From positions 1 through 22,638 of IMG/VR virus record IMGVR_UViG_3300039191_000258: a stretch of DNA of 22,638 nucleotides; one strand, given 5' to 3'. The position numbers and the translations under genes are program-made. Under the pieces are notes generated by a model that saw nothing but the letters and a program-made list of their open reading frames with translations, did no database searches and was not told the DNA's origin. This stretch comes from a virus. Below are positions 14,986 through 22,638 of this stretch, one piece after another. How positions within the stretch are numbered: position 1 is the stretch's first letter; every line of letters begins with the position of its first letter.

Positions 14986-17900
14986 ATGAACAAAAAAAAT
15001 ATAACGCCTTCATTTGCTAGAACAGGTATGAACAAAAGTGTTCATTTTTCTGCCTTAAAACCAGAGGAGTATACTCATGCAAAGAATGCTAATTTCTCGA
15101 ACGAAACAGGAAATGGATGGTTGATTCAAAATGAGCATTCAAACATACTAGCCTCTAAATTTAAAGATGGTTTTTCTGTGGTAGGTTATAAGAACGATAT
15201 TTTTTTAAACAGGACATTTTATTTTTTGAGCAATCCTGTTACAGGTTTCTCAGAAATAGGAGTTATAACCCAAAACATTTCTTTTGATGACACAAACACA
15301 ACAACCAATGAGCATCAAGAGTACACTACTTTATTAAATGACGATGGGGAATTAAATGACGAATCTAACAAATGCTTAAATCTTTCTACAAGGTTTCCTA
15401 TAAAGACTATAGAGATTCATAATGAGAAATTAGGCACAATAATTTATTGGACAGACAATCTCAACCCACCTAGATATTTAAACCTAGATAAGTTAGAAGA
15501 ATATAAATTCACAGGACAAATACTTTGTGGAGAAGACTTAACAGAAGTTACTTGTGTTGCTTGTGACAAACTTAAAATGTTCAAGGAGCCCGAAGTATTA
15601 GAGCTAAGACCTTCGGAAGTTGTACTTGGAGGTAGACTTAAAAGAGGCTCTTACGAGTTCATAGCAGCCTATTGTGATATACTAGGAAATGAACAGTCTA
15701 GATTCTTTTCTTTAACTAACTCAGTAAATATTTTTGACGAACAAGAAAACATCCTACAACAAAGCGAAATTGCAGATGAAACGGGATATGCCATAAAAAT
15801 AAAAGCTAATAATTTAGATACTAGCTTTTCGCATTACAAGGTTGTGGTAATTCAAAAAAATGATATAAACTCTGCAACAACTTATATAGAGGAGGGCATA
15901 CACTCTACATCAGACGACACTATTCTTTTTGATACGGATGCAAATAAGGCTGATTATGAAATGCCATTACAATTAGCACAACCTGCTGTCAAAATAGAAA
16001 GGGCACAACAGTTAAAAGAAATAAACAACTCTTTATTTTTAACAGGAATAACAAATAAAAAAGTACCTAACTTACAAAAAGTAGTAAACCTTTTAGGTAT
16101 ATACTTACAGTGGCAATCTTTTATAGCTAGAGAGGATTTATATAAAGACGGAGTTTCTTCTGCAAATTACAAAGGGTACTTTAGAGATGAAACATATCCA
16201 CTATCAATACGGTTTATAAAAGATGGAGACTACACCCCAAATTACCCTCTAATAGGTAGACCACCAACAACAGAAGACTTAGATGTAATAGATAATAGGG
16301 ACTCAAACTCTGTAAATAAGCAGAACTTTGATGAGGAGGGAAACGTACTAGACTTAGGAAATCAAATTAATAAAAGGTGGCAATTGTACAACACCGCAAC
16401 AAAAAACAGTGGAGAAAACCCTTTACTTAGTAACTTGACTTCTAGCATATTTACAGAGAGTACAACAAAAGTAACTATAGTTTTAGACTTAGGTGAATTG
16501 TTAAGTGGCTCATTTACTTTAAGCTTAGAAGAAGGTGATGATTTCACAGATTTAGAGGGTTATCTAAACGAAAATTTACAGGAACTTTTAGACACAGATC
16601 CTTTAGACTTAGATTCAGGGTTAAACCAAGTTTTAGCTCTATTCAGAACGAGCAATTACGAAGGAATAAATGCTTTACCAGATTACTCGGAGATAGGAGA
16701 TTGCGATGATGCAGAGTTGGAAAGTGAAGAAATAGATGTCCAAGAAATAATTCCAGAAGGTTTAACATTTGAACCTAGAATTTTTCCAATTGAGTATTCT
16801 AAAGCAAGAATGGAAACTACCGCAGCTTGTCAACTATTTGACTTAAACCTTGATGGTTCTCTTAAAGGTTTTGCAAAATGGTCGGGTAGAGATAGAATAT
16901 TTTTTAGGACACAAGGAGTAATTGTAGGGGATTGTATAAATAGCACACCACTTATTTTAATACAAGATATAGGTGAAGCAACTTTTCCAGTAGATAGTTT
17001 CTCTTACTACCCATCAGTTTTTACTGAAGGTACTACATCCTCTGACCCTAATGAAGAAAGAATGTCAGAAGCGTTAACCAATAAAGTAGCAAGCACACAA
17101 GGAGCACCAGTAAACAGTTTTGATGATGTTATTTTTACCAATAGGGTTGCGAAGAATGCTGCATGGTATGAATACATTCCTCAAAATAAAGAGGACACTT
17201 TTGTACTAGATTTTTCAAGATCCTTTTTTAAAGATAGAGATAACTTAGGGCAGACAAACTATAGATTATCTATATACAGCTCATGTTCAAATTCAGAAGG
17301 GCCCATTTTCCACAACTTTTTTGATTATAGGCTTGGCACAATGTTACAATTTAAGAAAGATGGAACAGACCTTATAATAACAGATGACAAAGGTAAAACA
17401 GAGACCATACAAGGCATTCCTTCTAGTTATCAAATAGCAGTAGAAAACGGCATATTGACTTTTATAGGGGATACACTATTTGCTCCAGATGAACAGTCTA
17501 GTGAACTTTTACAAGTCTATACAGAACCATTGCCTCAGCCTCAATTTATAGCATTAGGTTCTCAAGGCTGTTTTAAAATATCAATATTTCCAGAGAGGTT
17601 TAAAAGTGTGACTGTCACTTATGACAAAATAACAAGTAAGAAAACACAAATATGGAGAGCCCTTTGCAGCTTTAGCGTATTTAATTTAAAGCAAGGCAGC
17701 GACCCATTATCTTATGAAAATGGACAGTTCGCTTATGTAGAAAGCACAGTAAATTATCCAGACAATGCTGAACTTTACAACTCTAAAGATTTAAGTATAA
17801 GCCCAGAAGATTTTTCAGAAGGTACTTTAACAAACACTTCTACAGGATTTAAGGATTTTTTTGAAGAAAATTACACAGAGGGCATAGTAAACAATGGGGA

Positions 17901-20900
17901 GTACATTTTAAAAGACATTACCGATTTTAGGTGTAAACCTATTAGGCATTTTAGAATGCCAGATAATAAAATATCTCCTTTTATGTCGTCCAACACAATA
18001 GGGTCTTTTGCTCAAAGTCTAGTACACCCTTTAGGTATAACTGTAAATGAAGAGGTAATAAATGATTTTTTAAAAATAGCTGTTAAAAATAGCCTCATCA
18101 CAGAAGAAGAAAGAAAAGCCATAAAAGGTTATGAAATACTCAGAGGTGACAGAGAATCGGAAAAATCTATTGTAGCTAGAGGTATTACATTTGACTTATA
18201 TAAGTATACTGAAAAAGGTAGAGATGTCCACTATGCAAATTATCCTTTTAATTCTTTAGGTGATGATGTTATGCACTACAAGGACAAAGATAGGGACAAT
18301 TTCATATCACATCCGTATAATAGCCAAGAAAATTCAAATTGGACTTTCCATTCGCCAGACACAGACTATAATTCACAAAATGCTTCTGCATCTTATTTAG
18401 TAGTAGACGGCTACATATATGGTAAAAGTGAGGGTAATATGGATGTAGTTAGAGACCACCCTAAATACACAATACTAGGAAGGAAATTAAAAAGACTTGC
18501 TAGTACTTTAGCAACCTTAGAAATTCTAGCAGAATCTTTATCACAAATAGCAGATATTGTTTCTAGAACTTGGTTTGTTGGTGGTCCAGGCTCTACTGGT
18601 GGTAATTTTATAGCACCAATAATAGGAGCAGGGCTTTCTGTTTTTAGCAGTGTACTAGGTTCTATCTTTAAGTATTCGAGGTATAAATACCAATGGCTAG
18701 AGACTTTTAGAGATTTAGGTAAAAGAAGAGATTTTGCTAATTTCTATACAGCTCATGGATATTACAACTATTTTAAACCTAATAACTCTATTGAAGACAA
18801 CATAAGATTTCTTAACATAAACAGAGGTTTGAATGAAGGTAGGTTCAGTTTTATAGACAGTGTTCAAGGAGAAAGATTAGAAGTAAATAATATAGACAGA
18901 GAAAAAACAACTATACTAGCTACTGGTAGCGACCATACGATAGAGTATTATCCCGATTATATAAATTACGACAATGCAAGTGGTAACAGAAATACAGCAT
19001 CTAAAACTTATGCAAGTGCAGATGGTATATGTCAATCAGCAAAATCGGATGACATAAGGTCTAATGTGGCTTCTATGTATGTGACTTTAAAAAACTATTT
19101 ACCTGCTCAGTATGGAACAATAGGGAGTATAAAGTGGATAACTACTGGGTATACAGGAGACTTAAACAAAACAAAGACAGAATGGTTTGGTATTTTTGGA
19201 GGAGACTGTTATATATCAAGACACACCTTTAGAAGGGGCTTTCCTTTTTTCAACACAACGGCTATGAATCAAGCCGACATGCAAGCATTCGAATATAAGT
19301 TCTATGCAAATATAGGTAAAGAACCAAGATTCTATTTGAATTTTGGCATAGATTCAGAAGAAAGAGAAGGGGGGAAGTTGTTCCCCTTCCAAAACAGTGA
19401 GTATAGTCTAGATTGTGTAGATTATTCAGGCTCTTATGTTAAGGAGCCGTCTAAATTTTATTTGGAGTATAATGGCATCCCTAACTTTTTAGTAGAGTCT
19501 ACTGTAAATACTAACTTAAGATACGGTAAACCAGAGCCAGAAAATAACTTTTTCCCAAATGTAGGGGATAAGATGGAGTGGACGCAACCCTCTACAAATC
19601 CAAGTAGAAGAGGAAACACCTTTTTCTATAACAAGAATTACTCGCCCTCACCTTTAAAACTAAATAAGAATGTATTACCTGTAAATTATAATCAAGAAGA
19701 GTATAATAAGAAGTCGGATATGCTGAATGGTACTATGTATTCTTTAGCAGATAATTCTGAAAATTCAGATGTAAACCCCTGGTTGATTTTTAGGGCACTA
19801 AACATGTACGAATTTAGAACTTCTTACGGTAAATTTACAGGGATGTCTGAGTTAGAAAGTGGGCAGGTATTAGTTACTTTTGAAAATACTTCTGTTATAT
19901 TTAATGCGGTAGATCAAATAGTAGATGATGGACAAAACCCACAAGACCAAGTACTTGGTACAGGAGCTATATTTAGAAGAAGACCTACAACAATGTCTGA
20001 TACAGAGTTGGGCTATAGAGGTAGCCAAAGTTTTCAAATACTAGGTACACCTAATGGACACATTTTTGTGGATGCTAAAAGAGGACAGATATTTTTAAAA
20101 CCTTTGGGGCAAAACGGTTTTGAAGAAATCTCTAAAAGCTATGGAGAGGAAAGAACAAACATGGAAGCTTGGTTTAAAGAGCAATTGCCTTTTAAAATAT
20201 TAGAGGGTATACCCAACTACGATGTAGATAACCCTTTTAATGGTGTAGGAATTACTATGGGGTATGATAGTAGGTATAACAGGATCTTTATTACTAAAAA
20301 AGATTATATACTAGAAAATGATAACTGCATAGAGTATAGCGAAACAGGGGGTCTTGTAATAAATGGAACAGATTGTGAAGGAACAGTTTCAACAAATTGC
20401 CCAGAAGGCTATACTTATGATGAAGATTCACAAAAATGCCAAGGTATTGCTATAACAAATTTATGCCCAACAGGGTTTACTTATGATAGTGCAAACAAAA
20501 AGTGTGTAAAGGTAGAGACTATTCAAATAGTATTACCACCAACTGTGGTAGCAACACCAAGTTCGCTCACAGCAAACGAAGGAGAAGAGTTTACAATAAG
20601 CTTATCAAGTCCTTCTGAGGGGGATATTGAATTTTATTGGGAAGTACAAGAAACAGGAGTTACGGGTGCATCTAGCGGAACAGGCGAAACAATAATCCAA
20701 ACATTGCAGGGAGATGGAACTGCTGTTTATACTATTAATGCTTATAACAATGACACAGAATGTGAAGGAGAACCTATAGAAGTAACTGTAATATCAAATG
20801 AAGTTTCCGATCCCGATCCAGAAACGTGGTCATCGTTTCAAAGTTTTGAAGGCAGACCAGAGGCAGGTAAGTGTGGAACAAACACAGAGGATATTTATTA

Positions 20901-21066
20901 TGAACACAATGGAAGCGGCGCATTGCCAGCTATAGGAAATTTAATTCGAAATATAACAGACGAAGTTTTGGTAGGCATATTATTTATTAAGATGCCTAAT
21001 ACTGGTTATGGTTTTGAAACAGATGAAAATAGTGTAGTCTTAGGCACATACTTTTGTGTACCTTAA
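14986..21066 (+). CDS. Giant muzzle-like tail protein with Cys repeats, Ig-like and surface module
   Basis: This is a 2026-residue protein, the largest gene here. The N-terminus (MNKSVHFSALKPEEYTHAKN, then GNGWLIQNEHSNI) and overall size match the large crAss-like tail muzzle protein as I recall it. A hydrophobic segment at about 1206-1228 (FIAPIIGAGLSVFSSVLGSIF) could be a membrane-active or core helix. After about residue 1790 the character changes. Two Cys units come first (CPEGYTYD at 1805, CPTGFTYD at 1827), then an Ig/PKD-like beta domain (about 1846-1938). The last ~85 residues form a module (WSSFQSF..., KCGTNTED, then ...YFCVP) like the end of the BACON protein. The stop TAA is in frame with the next gene, and the DNA between them has no further stop. 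Confidence 0.7.
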   Translation: MNKKNITPSFARTGMNKSVHFSALKPEEYTHAKNANFSNETGNGWLIQNEHSNILASKFKDGFSVVGYKNDIFLNRTFYFLSNPVTGFSEIGVITQNISFDDTNTTTNEHQEYTTLLNDDGELNDESNKCLNLSTRFPIKTIEIHNEKLGTIIYWTDNLNPPRYLNLDKLEEYKFTGQILCGEDLTEVTCVACDKLKMFKEPEVLELRPSEVVLGGRLKRGSYEFIAAYCDILGNEQSRFFSLTNSVNIFDEQENILQQSEIADETGYAIKIKANNLDTSFSHYKVVVIQKNDINSATTYIEEGIHSTSDDTILFDTDANKADYEMPLQLAQPAVKIERAQQLKEINNSLFLTGITNKKVPNLQKVVNLLGIYLQWQSFIAREDLYKDGVSSANYKGYFRDETYPLSIRFIKDGDYTPNYPLIGRPPTTEDLDVIDNRDSNSVNKQNFDEEGNVLDLGNQINKRWQLYNTATKNSGENPLLSNLTSSIFTESTTKVTIVLDLGELLSGSFTLSLEEGDDFTDLEGYLNENLQELLDTDPLDLDSGLNQVLALFRTSNYEGINALPDYSEIGDCDDAELESEEIDVQEIIPEGLTFEPRIFPIEYSKARMETTAACQLFDLNLDGSLKGFAKWSGRDRIFFRTQGVIVGDCINSTPLILIQDIGEATFPVDSFSYYPSVFTEGTTSSDPNEERMSEALTNKVASTQGAPVNSFDDVIFTNRVAKNAAWYEYIPQNKEDTFVLDFSRSFFKDRDNLGQTNYRLSIYSSCSNSEGPIFHNFFDYRLGTMLQFKKDGTDLIITDDKGKTETIQGIPSSYQIAVENGILTFIGDTLFAPDEQSSELLQVYTEPLPQPQFIALGSQGCFKISIFPERFKSVTVTYDKITSKKTQIWRALCSFSVFNLKQGSDPLSYENGQFAYVESTVNYPDNAELYNSKDLSISPEDFSEGTLTNTSTGFKDFFEENYTEGIVNNGEYILKDITDFRCKPIRHFRMPDNKISPFMSSNTIGSFAQSLVHPLGITVNEEVINDFLKIAVKNSLITEEERKAIKGYEILRGDRESEKSIVARGITFDLYKYTEKGRDVHYANYPFNSLGDDVMHYKDKDRDNFISHPYNSQENSNWTFHSPDTDYNSQNASASYLVVDGYIYGKSEGNMDVVRDHPKYTILGRKLKRLASTLATLEILAESLSQIADIVSRTWFVGGPGSTGGNFIAPIIGAGLSVFSSVLGSIFKYSRYKYQWLETFRDLGKRRDFANFYTAHGYYNYFKPNNSIEDNIRFLNINRGLNEGRFSFIDSVQGERLEVNNIDREKTTILATGSDHTIEYYPDYINYDNASGNRNTASKTYASADGICQSAKSDDIRSNVASMYVTLKNYLPAQYGTIGSIKWITTGYTGDLNKTKTEWFGIFGGDCYISRHTFRRGFPFFNTTAMNQADMQAFEYKFYANIGKEPRFYLNFGIDSEEREGGKLFPFQNSEYSLDCVDYSGSYVKEPSKFYLEYNGIPNFLVESTVNTNLRYGKPEPENNFFPNVGDKMEWTQPSTNPSRRGNTFFYNKNYSPSPLKLNKNVLPVNYNQEEYNKKSDMLNGTMYSLADNSENSDVNPWLIFRALNMYEFRTSYGKFTGMSELESGQVLVTFENTSVIFNAVDQIVDDGQNPQDQVLGTGAIFRRRPTTMSDTELGYRGSQSFQILGTPNGHIFVDAKRGQIFLKPLGQNGFEEISKSYGEERTNMEAWFKEQLPFKILEGIPNYDVDNPFNGVGITMGYDSRYNRIFITKKDYILENDNCIEYSETGGLVINGTDCEGTVSTNCPEGYTYDEDSQKCQGIAITNLCPTGFTYDSANKKCVKVETIQIVLPPTVVATPSSLTANEGEEFTISLSSPSEGDIEFYWEVQETGVTGASSGTGETIIQTLQGDGTAVYTINAYNNDTECEGEPIEVTVISNEVSDPDPETWSSFQSFEGRPEAGKCGTNTEDIYYEHNGSGALPAIGNLIRNITDEVLVGILFIKMPNTGYGFETDENSVVLGTYFCVP

Positions 21067-21084
21067 CAACTAATAAAACAAAAA

Positions 21085-22011
21085 ATGGATTGTAAATGCC
21101 CAGATGATAGTTATACTATTGTAGAAGAAGGAGGACAAACACTATGTAAAAAAACCACTGAGATACTAAACGTAGAATGCCCTGAAGGGTGTGAAACAAT
21201 AGTAGACTCAGAGGGTTTTGCTACTTGTATTTGTCCAGATACTGTCGACCCAATAGTAGAAAGCGTAGTTACAGAGATAGACATATTTGATGAGCAGTAT
21301 TTTAGAGAGTCATCTTGGACTATGGCATTCAGTCTAGATATTGGTGGATGGATATCTTTTTACGACTTTAAACCTAACTTTTATGTAAACCACAACGATT
21401 ACTTCCAAACAGGTTACAACATAGTTAATAATAGCTCTAAAAAAGGTCTGTGGACCCATTTACTTACTAACAAGAGCTACCAAGTTTTCAATGGGGAGAG
21501 TTATGATTGGGAGATAGAAGTGCCTATAGAGAATAAGCAGGTAAACAAATATTTACAAAGTTTCGCTTACAGACTAGACTCTAGAAAGTATCTGACAGAA
21601 ACGGAATATCATCAGAACCAAGACATAGGTTTTGACAGTGTATTTATTTACAACGGAACAAACTCAACAGGAAAATTAAAACTGGACTTACAAAAAACAT
21701 TAAGACAGTTGTCTCAATATCCAATATTAGAAGAAGACTCACAGAGAATACTTCAGACTAGACAAGATGAAGAGTTTAGATTTAATTATTTCTATAATAG
21801 GGTACCCAATGAGTCTCTTATAAAAGCACTAGTAACTCACGATGAAAATAACATCAACAGAGAAGTGAATACAGAGGCCGTTAGCTTTTTAGGTAAAAAA
21901 GTATTAGAAAGAATGAGAGGGACATCCTTTTTGGTAAACTTAAGATCTGAGGACACAGAACATAAAAAGATATTTGAAATTTCCACCATGTCTGAAAACC
22001 TATACAAATGA
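21085..22011 (+). CDS. Detached C-terminal part of the muzzle-like tail protein
   Basis: This is a 308-residue protein. The first ~55 residues hold Cys units (CKCPDDSYTI, CPEGCETIVD, ATCICPD) that continue the repeat style found near the end of the preceding protein. From about residue 60 it has an aromatic beta-rich domain: SSWTMAFSLDIGGWISFYDF (76-95), then KPNFYVNHNDYFQTG, then HLLTNKSYQVFNGES. I associate this with the C-terminal region of the single large tail protein of related phages. It lies in the same frame as the upstream gene, 18 nt after its stop, and its own A-rich leader (ACAAAAA) suits re-initiation. It probably joins the muzzle complex as a separate chain. It ends with a 4-nt overlap (ATGA) into the lysozyme gene. 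Confidence 0.65.
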   Translation: MDCKCPDDSYTIVEEGGQTLCKKTTEILNVECPEGCETIVDSEGFATCICPDTVDPIVESVVTEIDIFDEQYFRESSWTMAFSLDIGGWISFYDFKPNFYVNHNDYFQTGYNIVNNSSKKGLWTHLLTNKSYQVFNGESYDWEIEVPIENKQVNKYLQSFAYRLDSRKYLTETEYHQNQDIGFDSVFIYNGTNSTGKLKLDLQKTLRQLSQYPILEEDSQRILQTRQDEEFRFNYFYNRVPNESLIKALVTHDENNINREVNTEAVSFLGKKVLERMRGTSFLVNLRSEDTEHKKIFEISTMSENLYK

Positions 22012-22638
22012 GAGTAAAAGAAAAAATAAAAGAAAAAGACAATAGGCAAAAAGCTTTTACTTATTTAAGAGAAAAGGGCTACAAAGACCATGAGATAGCA
22101 GGTATACTAGGAAATTTTGTAAAGGAATCAGGAAGGACTAGTTTAAAGGTAGATGCCTATAATCCAGACGATAGGGGGTCTCCTTCTTTTGGTCTAGCAC
22201 AGTGGAGAGCAGAAAGATTAGACACTCTTAAAGAAATGCAAGGGGATGATATGTATACTCTTGAAGGACAGTTAGACCACATGGATTGGGAGTTAAAAAA
22301 TACTCATAAGAAAGCTTATAGAAAATTGAAAGAGGCAAAAACAGCAGAAGAAGCTGCCTTAGCTTTTTCTACACATTTTGAAAAACCTTACGCACCGACA
22401 GCAGCTAATGACGAAAGACAGGATTATGCTAGAGTTTTTTACGACTCCTATTCAGACATAAATGATAAAGACCTAGTTTACATAAAAGACAACGGCAACA
22501 TAAAGACTAAGGACAGAACTACAGCTACAACTATGGAACTGTATGACTCTCAAAAATATAAAGAGGAAGTATCTGGATTAGCTTTTGATATATCTACACA
22601 AAATTTAAAAGACACATACTTAACAAATTTGCAGGACA
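22008..22638 (+). CDS. Phage tail lysozyme protein, N-terminal part
   Basis: The frame is open to the right edge; 210 codons are visible. Residues ~15-150 match the phage tail lysozyme domain (Phage_lysozyme2 type): IAGILGNFVKESG (30-42) with E40 as the likely catalytic acid, then SFGLAQW (60-66), a QLDHMDWEL helix (88-96) and AFSTHFEKP (119-127). These landmarks are typical of virion-borne hydrolases that cut peptidoglycan to let the tail or ejected proteins pass the wall. After the domain the sequence becomes charged and helical, suggesting the start of a much larger virion or injected protein. The ATG overlaps the TGA of the preceding gene (ATGA), so translation is coupled to the tail protein. 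Confidence 0.85.
   Translation, partial: MRVKEKIKEKDNRQKAFTYLREKGYKDHEIAGILGNFVKESGRTSLKVDAYNPDDRGSPSFGLAQWRAERLDTLKEMQGDDMYTLEGQLDHMDWELKNTHKKAYRKLKEAKTAEEAALAFSTHFEKPYAPTAANDERQDYARVFYDSYSDINDKDLVYIKDNGNIKTKDRTTATTMELYDSQKYKEEVSGLAFDISTQNLKDTYLTNLQD

Noticed and set aside
19369-19386. G-run hairpin (GGGGAA, gttg, TTCCCC) inside the giant tail gene
   Set aside because: It lies within a strong coding frame, has no U-tract and no gene boundary nearby; taken as chance from Gly-Gly-Lys and Phe-Pro codons.
641-22049. Open frames on the - strand (for example 641-1099, 11974-12297, 21837-22049)
   Set aside because: All lie opposite strong + strand genes, have low-complexity or hydrophobic translations typical of antisense shadows in AT-rich DNA, and show no family motif or upstream signal.
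1-22638. Alternative genetic code (TAG or TGA reassigned), known in some crAss-like phages
   Set aside because: TAG ends the genes at 2210 and 14983, TGA ends the gene at 22011, and TAA ends the rest, always next to a following start codon. No long gene contains an in-frame TAG or TGA, so the standard code fits.
1-22638. tRNA genes, CRISPR arrays, insertion sequences, integrase or attachment sites
   Set aside because: No cloverleaf with a conserved T-loop, no regularly spaced short repeats, no transposase or integrase motif and no terminal inverted repeats were found; the window is continuous phage late genes.

Overview
The window is a stretch of late structural genes from a tailed bacteriophage of Bacteroidota. 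The gene content most resembles a crAss-like podovirus (order Crassvirales). Four things point there. All genes lie on the + strand, packed end to end, in AT-rich DNA. Start codons sit behind A-rich leaders with no Shine-Dalgarno motif, which is the Bacteroidota habit. The protein families are BACON domains, DUF5675, a Bacteroidota-type fibre docking domain, and a ring protein next to a very large muzzle-like protein. One intergenic promoter fits the Bacteroidota -33 TTTG / -7 TAnnTTTG pattern. The assignment comes from recognising families in the protein sequences; no database search was run.

Layout. Positions 1-495 hold the 3' end of a probable head or structural gene, closed by a strong hairpin (502-537). 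Positions 567-2210 look like a lysis cassette: holin, a DUF5675 protein, and a membrane-anchored coiled-coil protein that may be an i-spanin and starts at TTG. Positions 2212-3117 hold two unrecognised genes. Positions 3119-11652 are an adhesin or tail-fibre array of at least seven intact genes and one broken one. Adjacent pairs in the array share an N-terminal docking module but differ downstream. One member ends in an autoproteolytic Peptidase S74 chaperone, and one is a 32-residue repeat fibre. The array is followed by a triple-BACON protein (11654-12796).

Positions 12797-12909 are an operon boundary: a terminator with a U-tract, then a promoter whose -7 box lies only 5 nt upstream of the next ATG. 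The second operon (12910 to the right edge) holds three tightly coupled ring/collar-type genes and a 2026-residue muzzle-like tail protein. Next comes a 308-residue protein that looks like the detached C-terminal part of that large protein. The last gene, cut by the window edge, starts with a phage tail lysozyme domain.

Functionally, the first operon appears to supply host lysis and receptor recognition, and the second the neck/tail machine and its wall-degrading injected protein. The most interesting points are the paired, module-shuffled adhesins, an in-frame repeat pair that could fuse two fibre genes, a BACON gene broken by deletion, and the split of the muzzle-like protein at a cysteine-rich repeat next to an inserted Ig-like adhesin segment.
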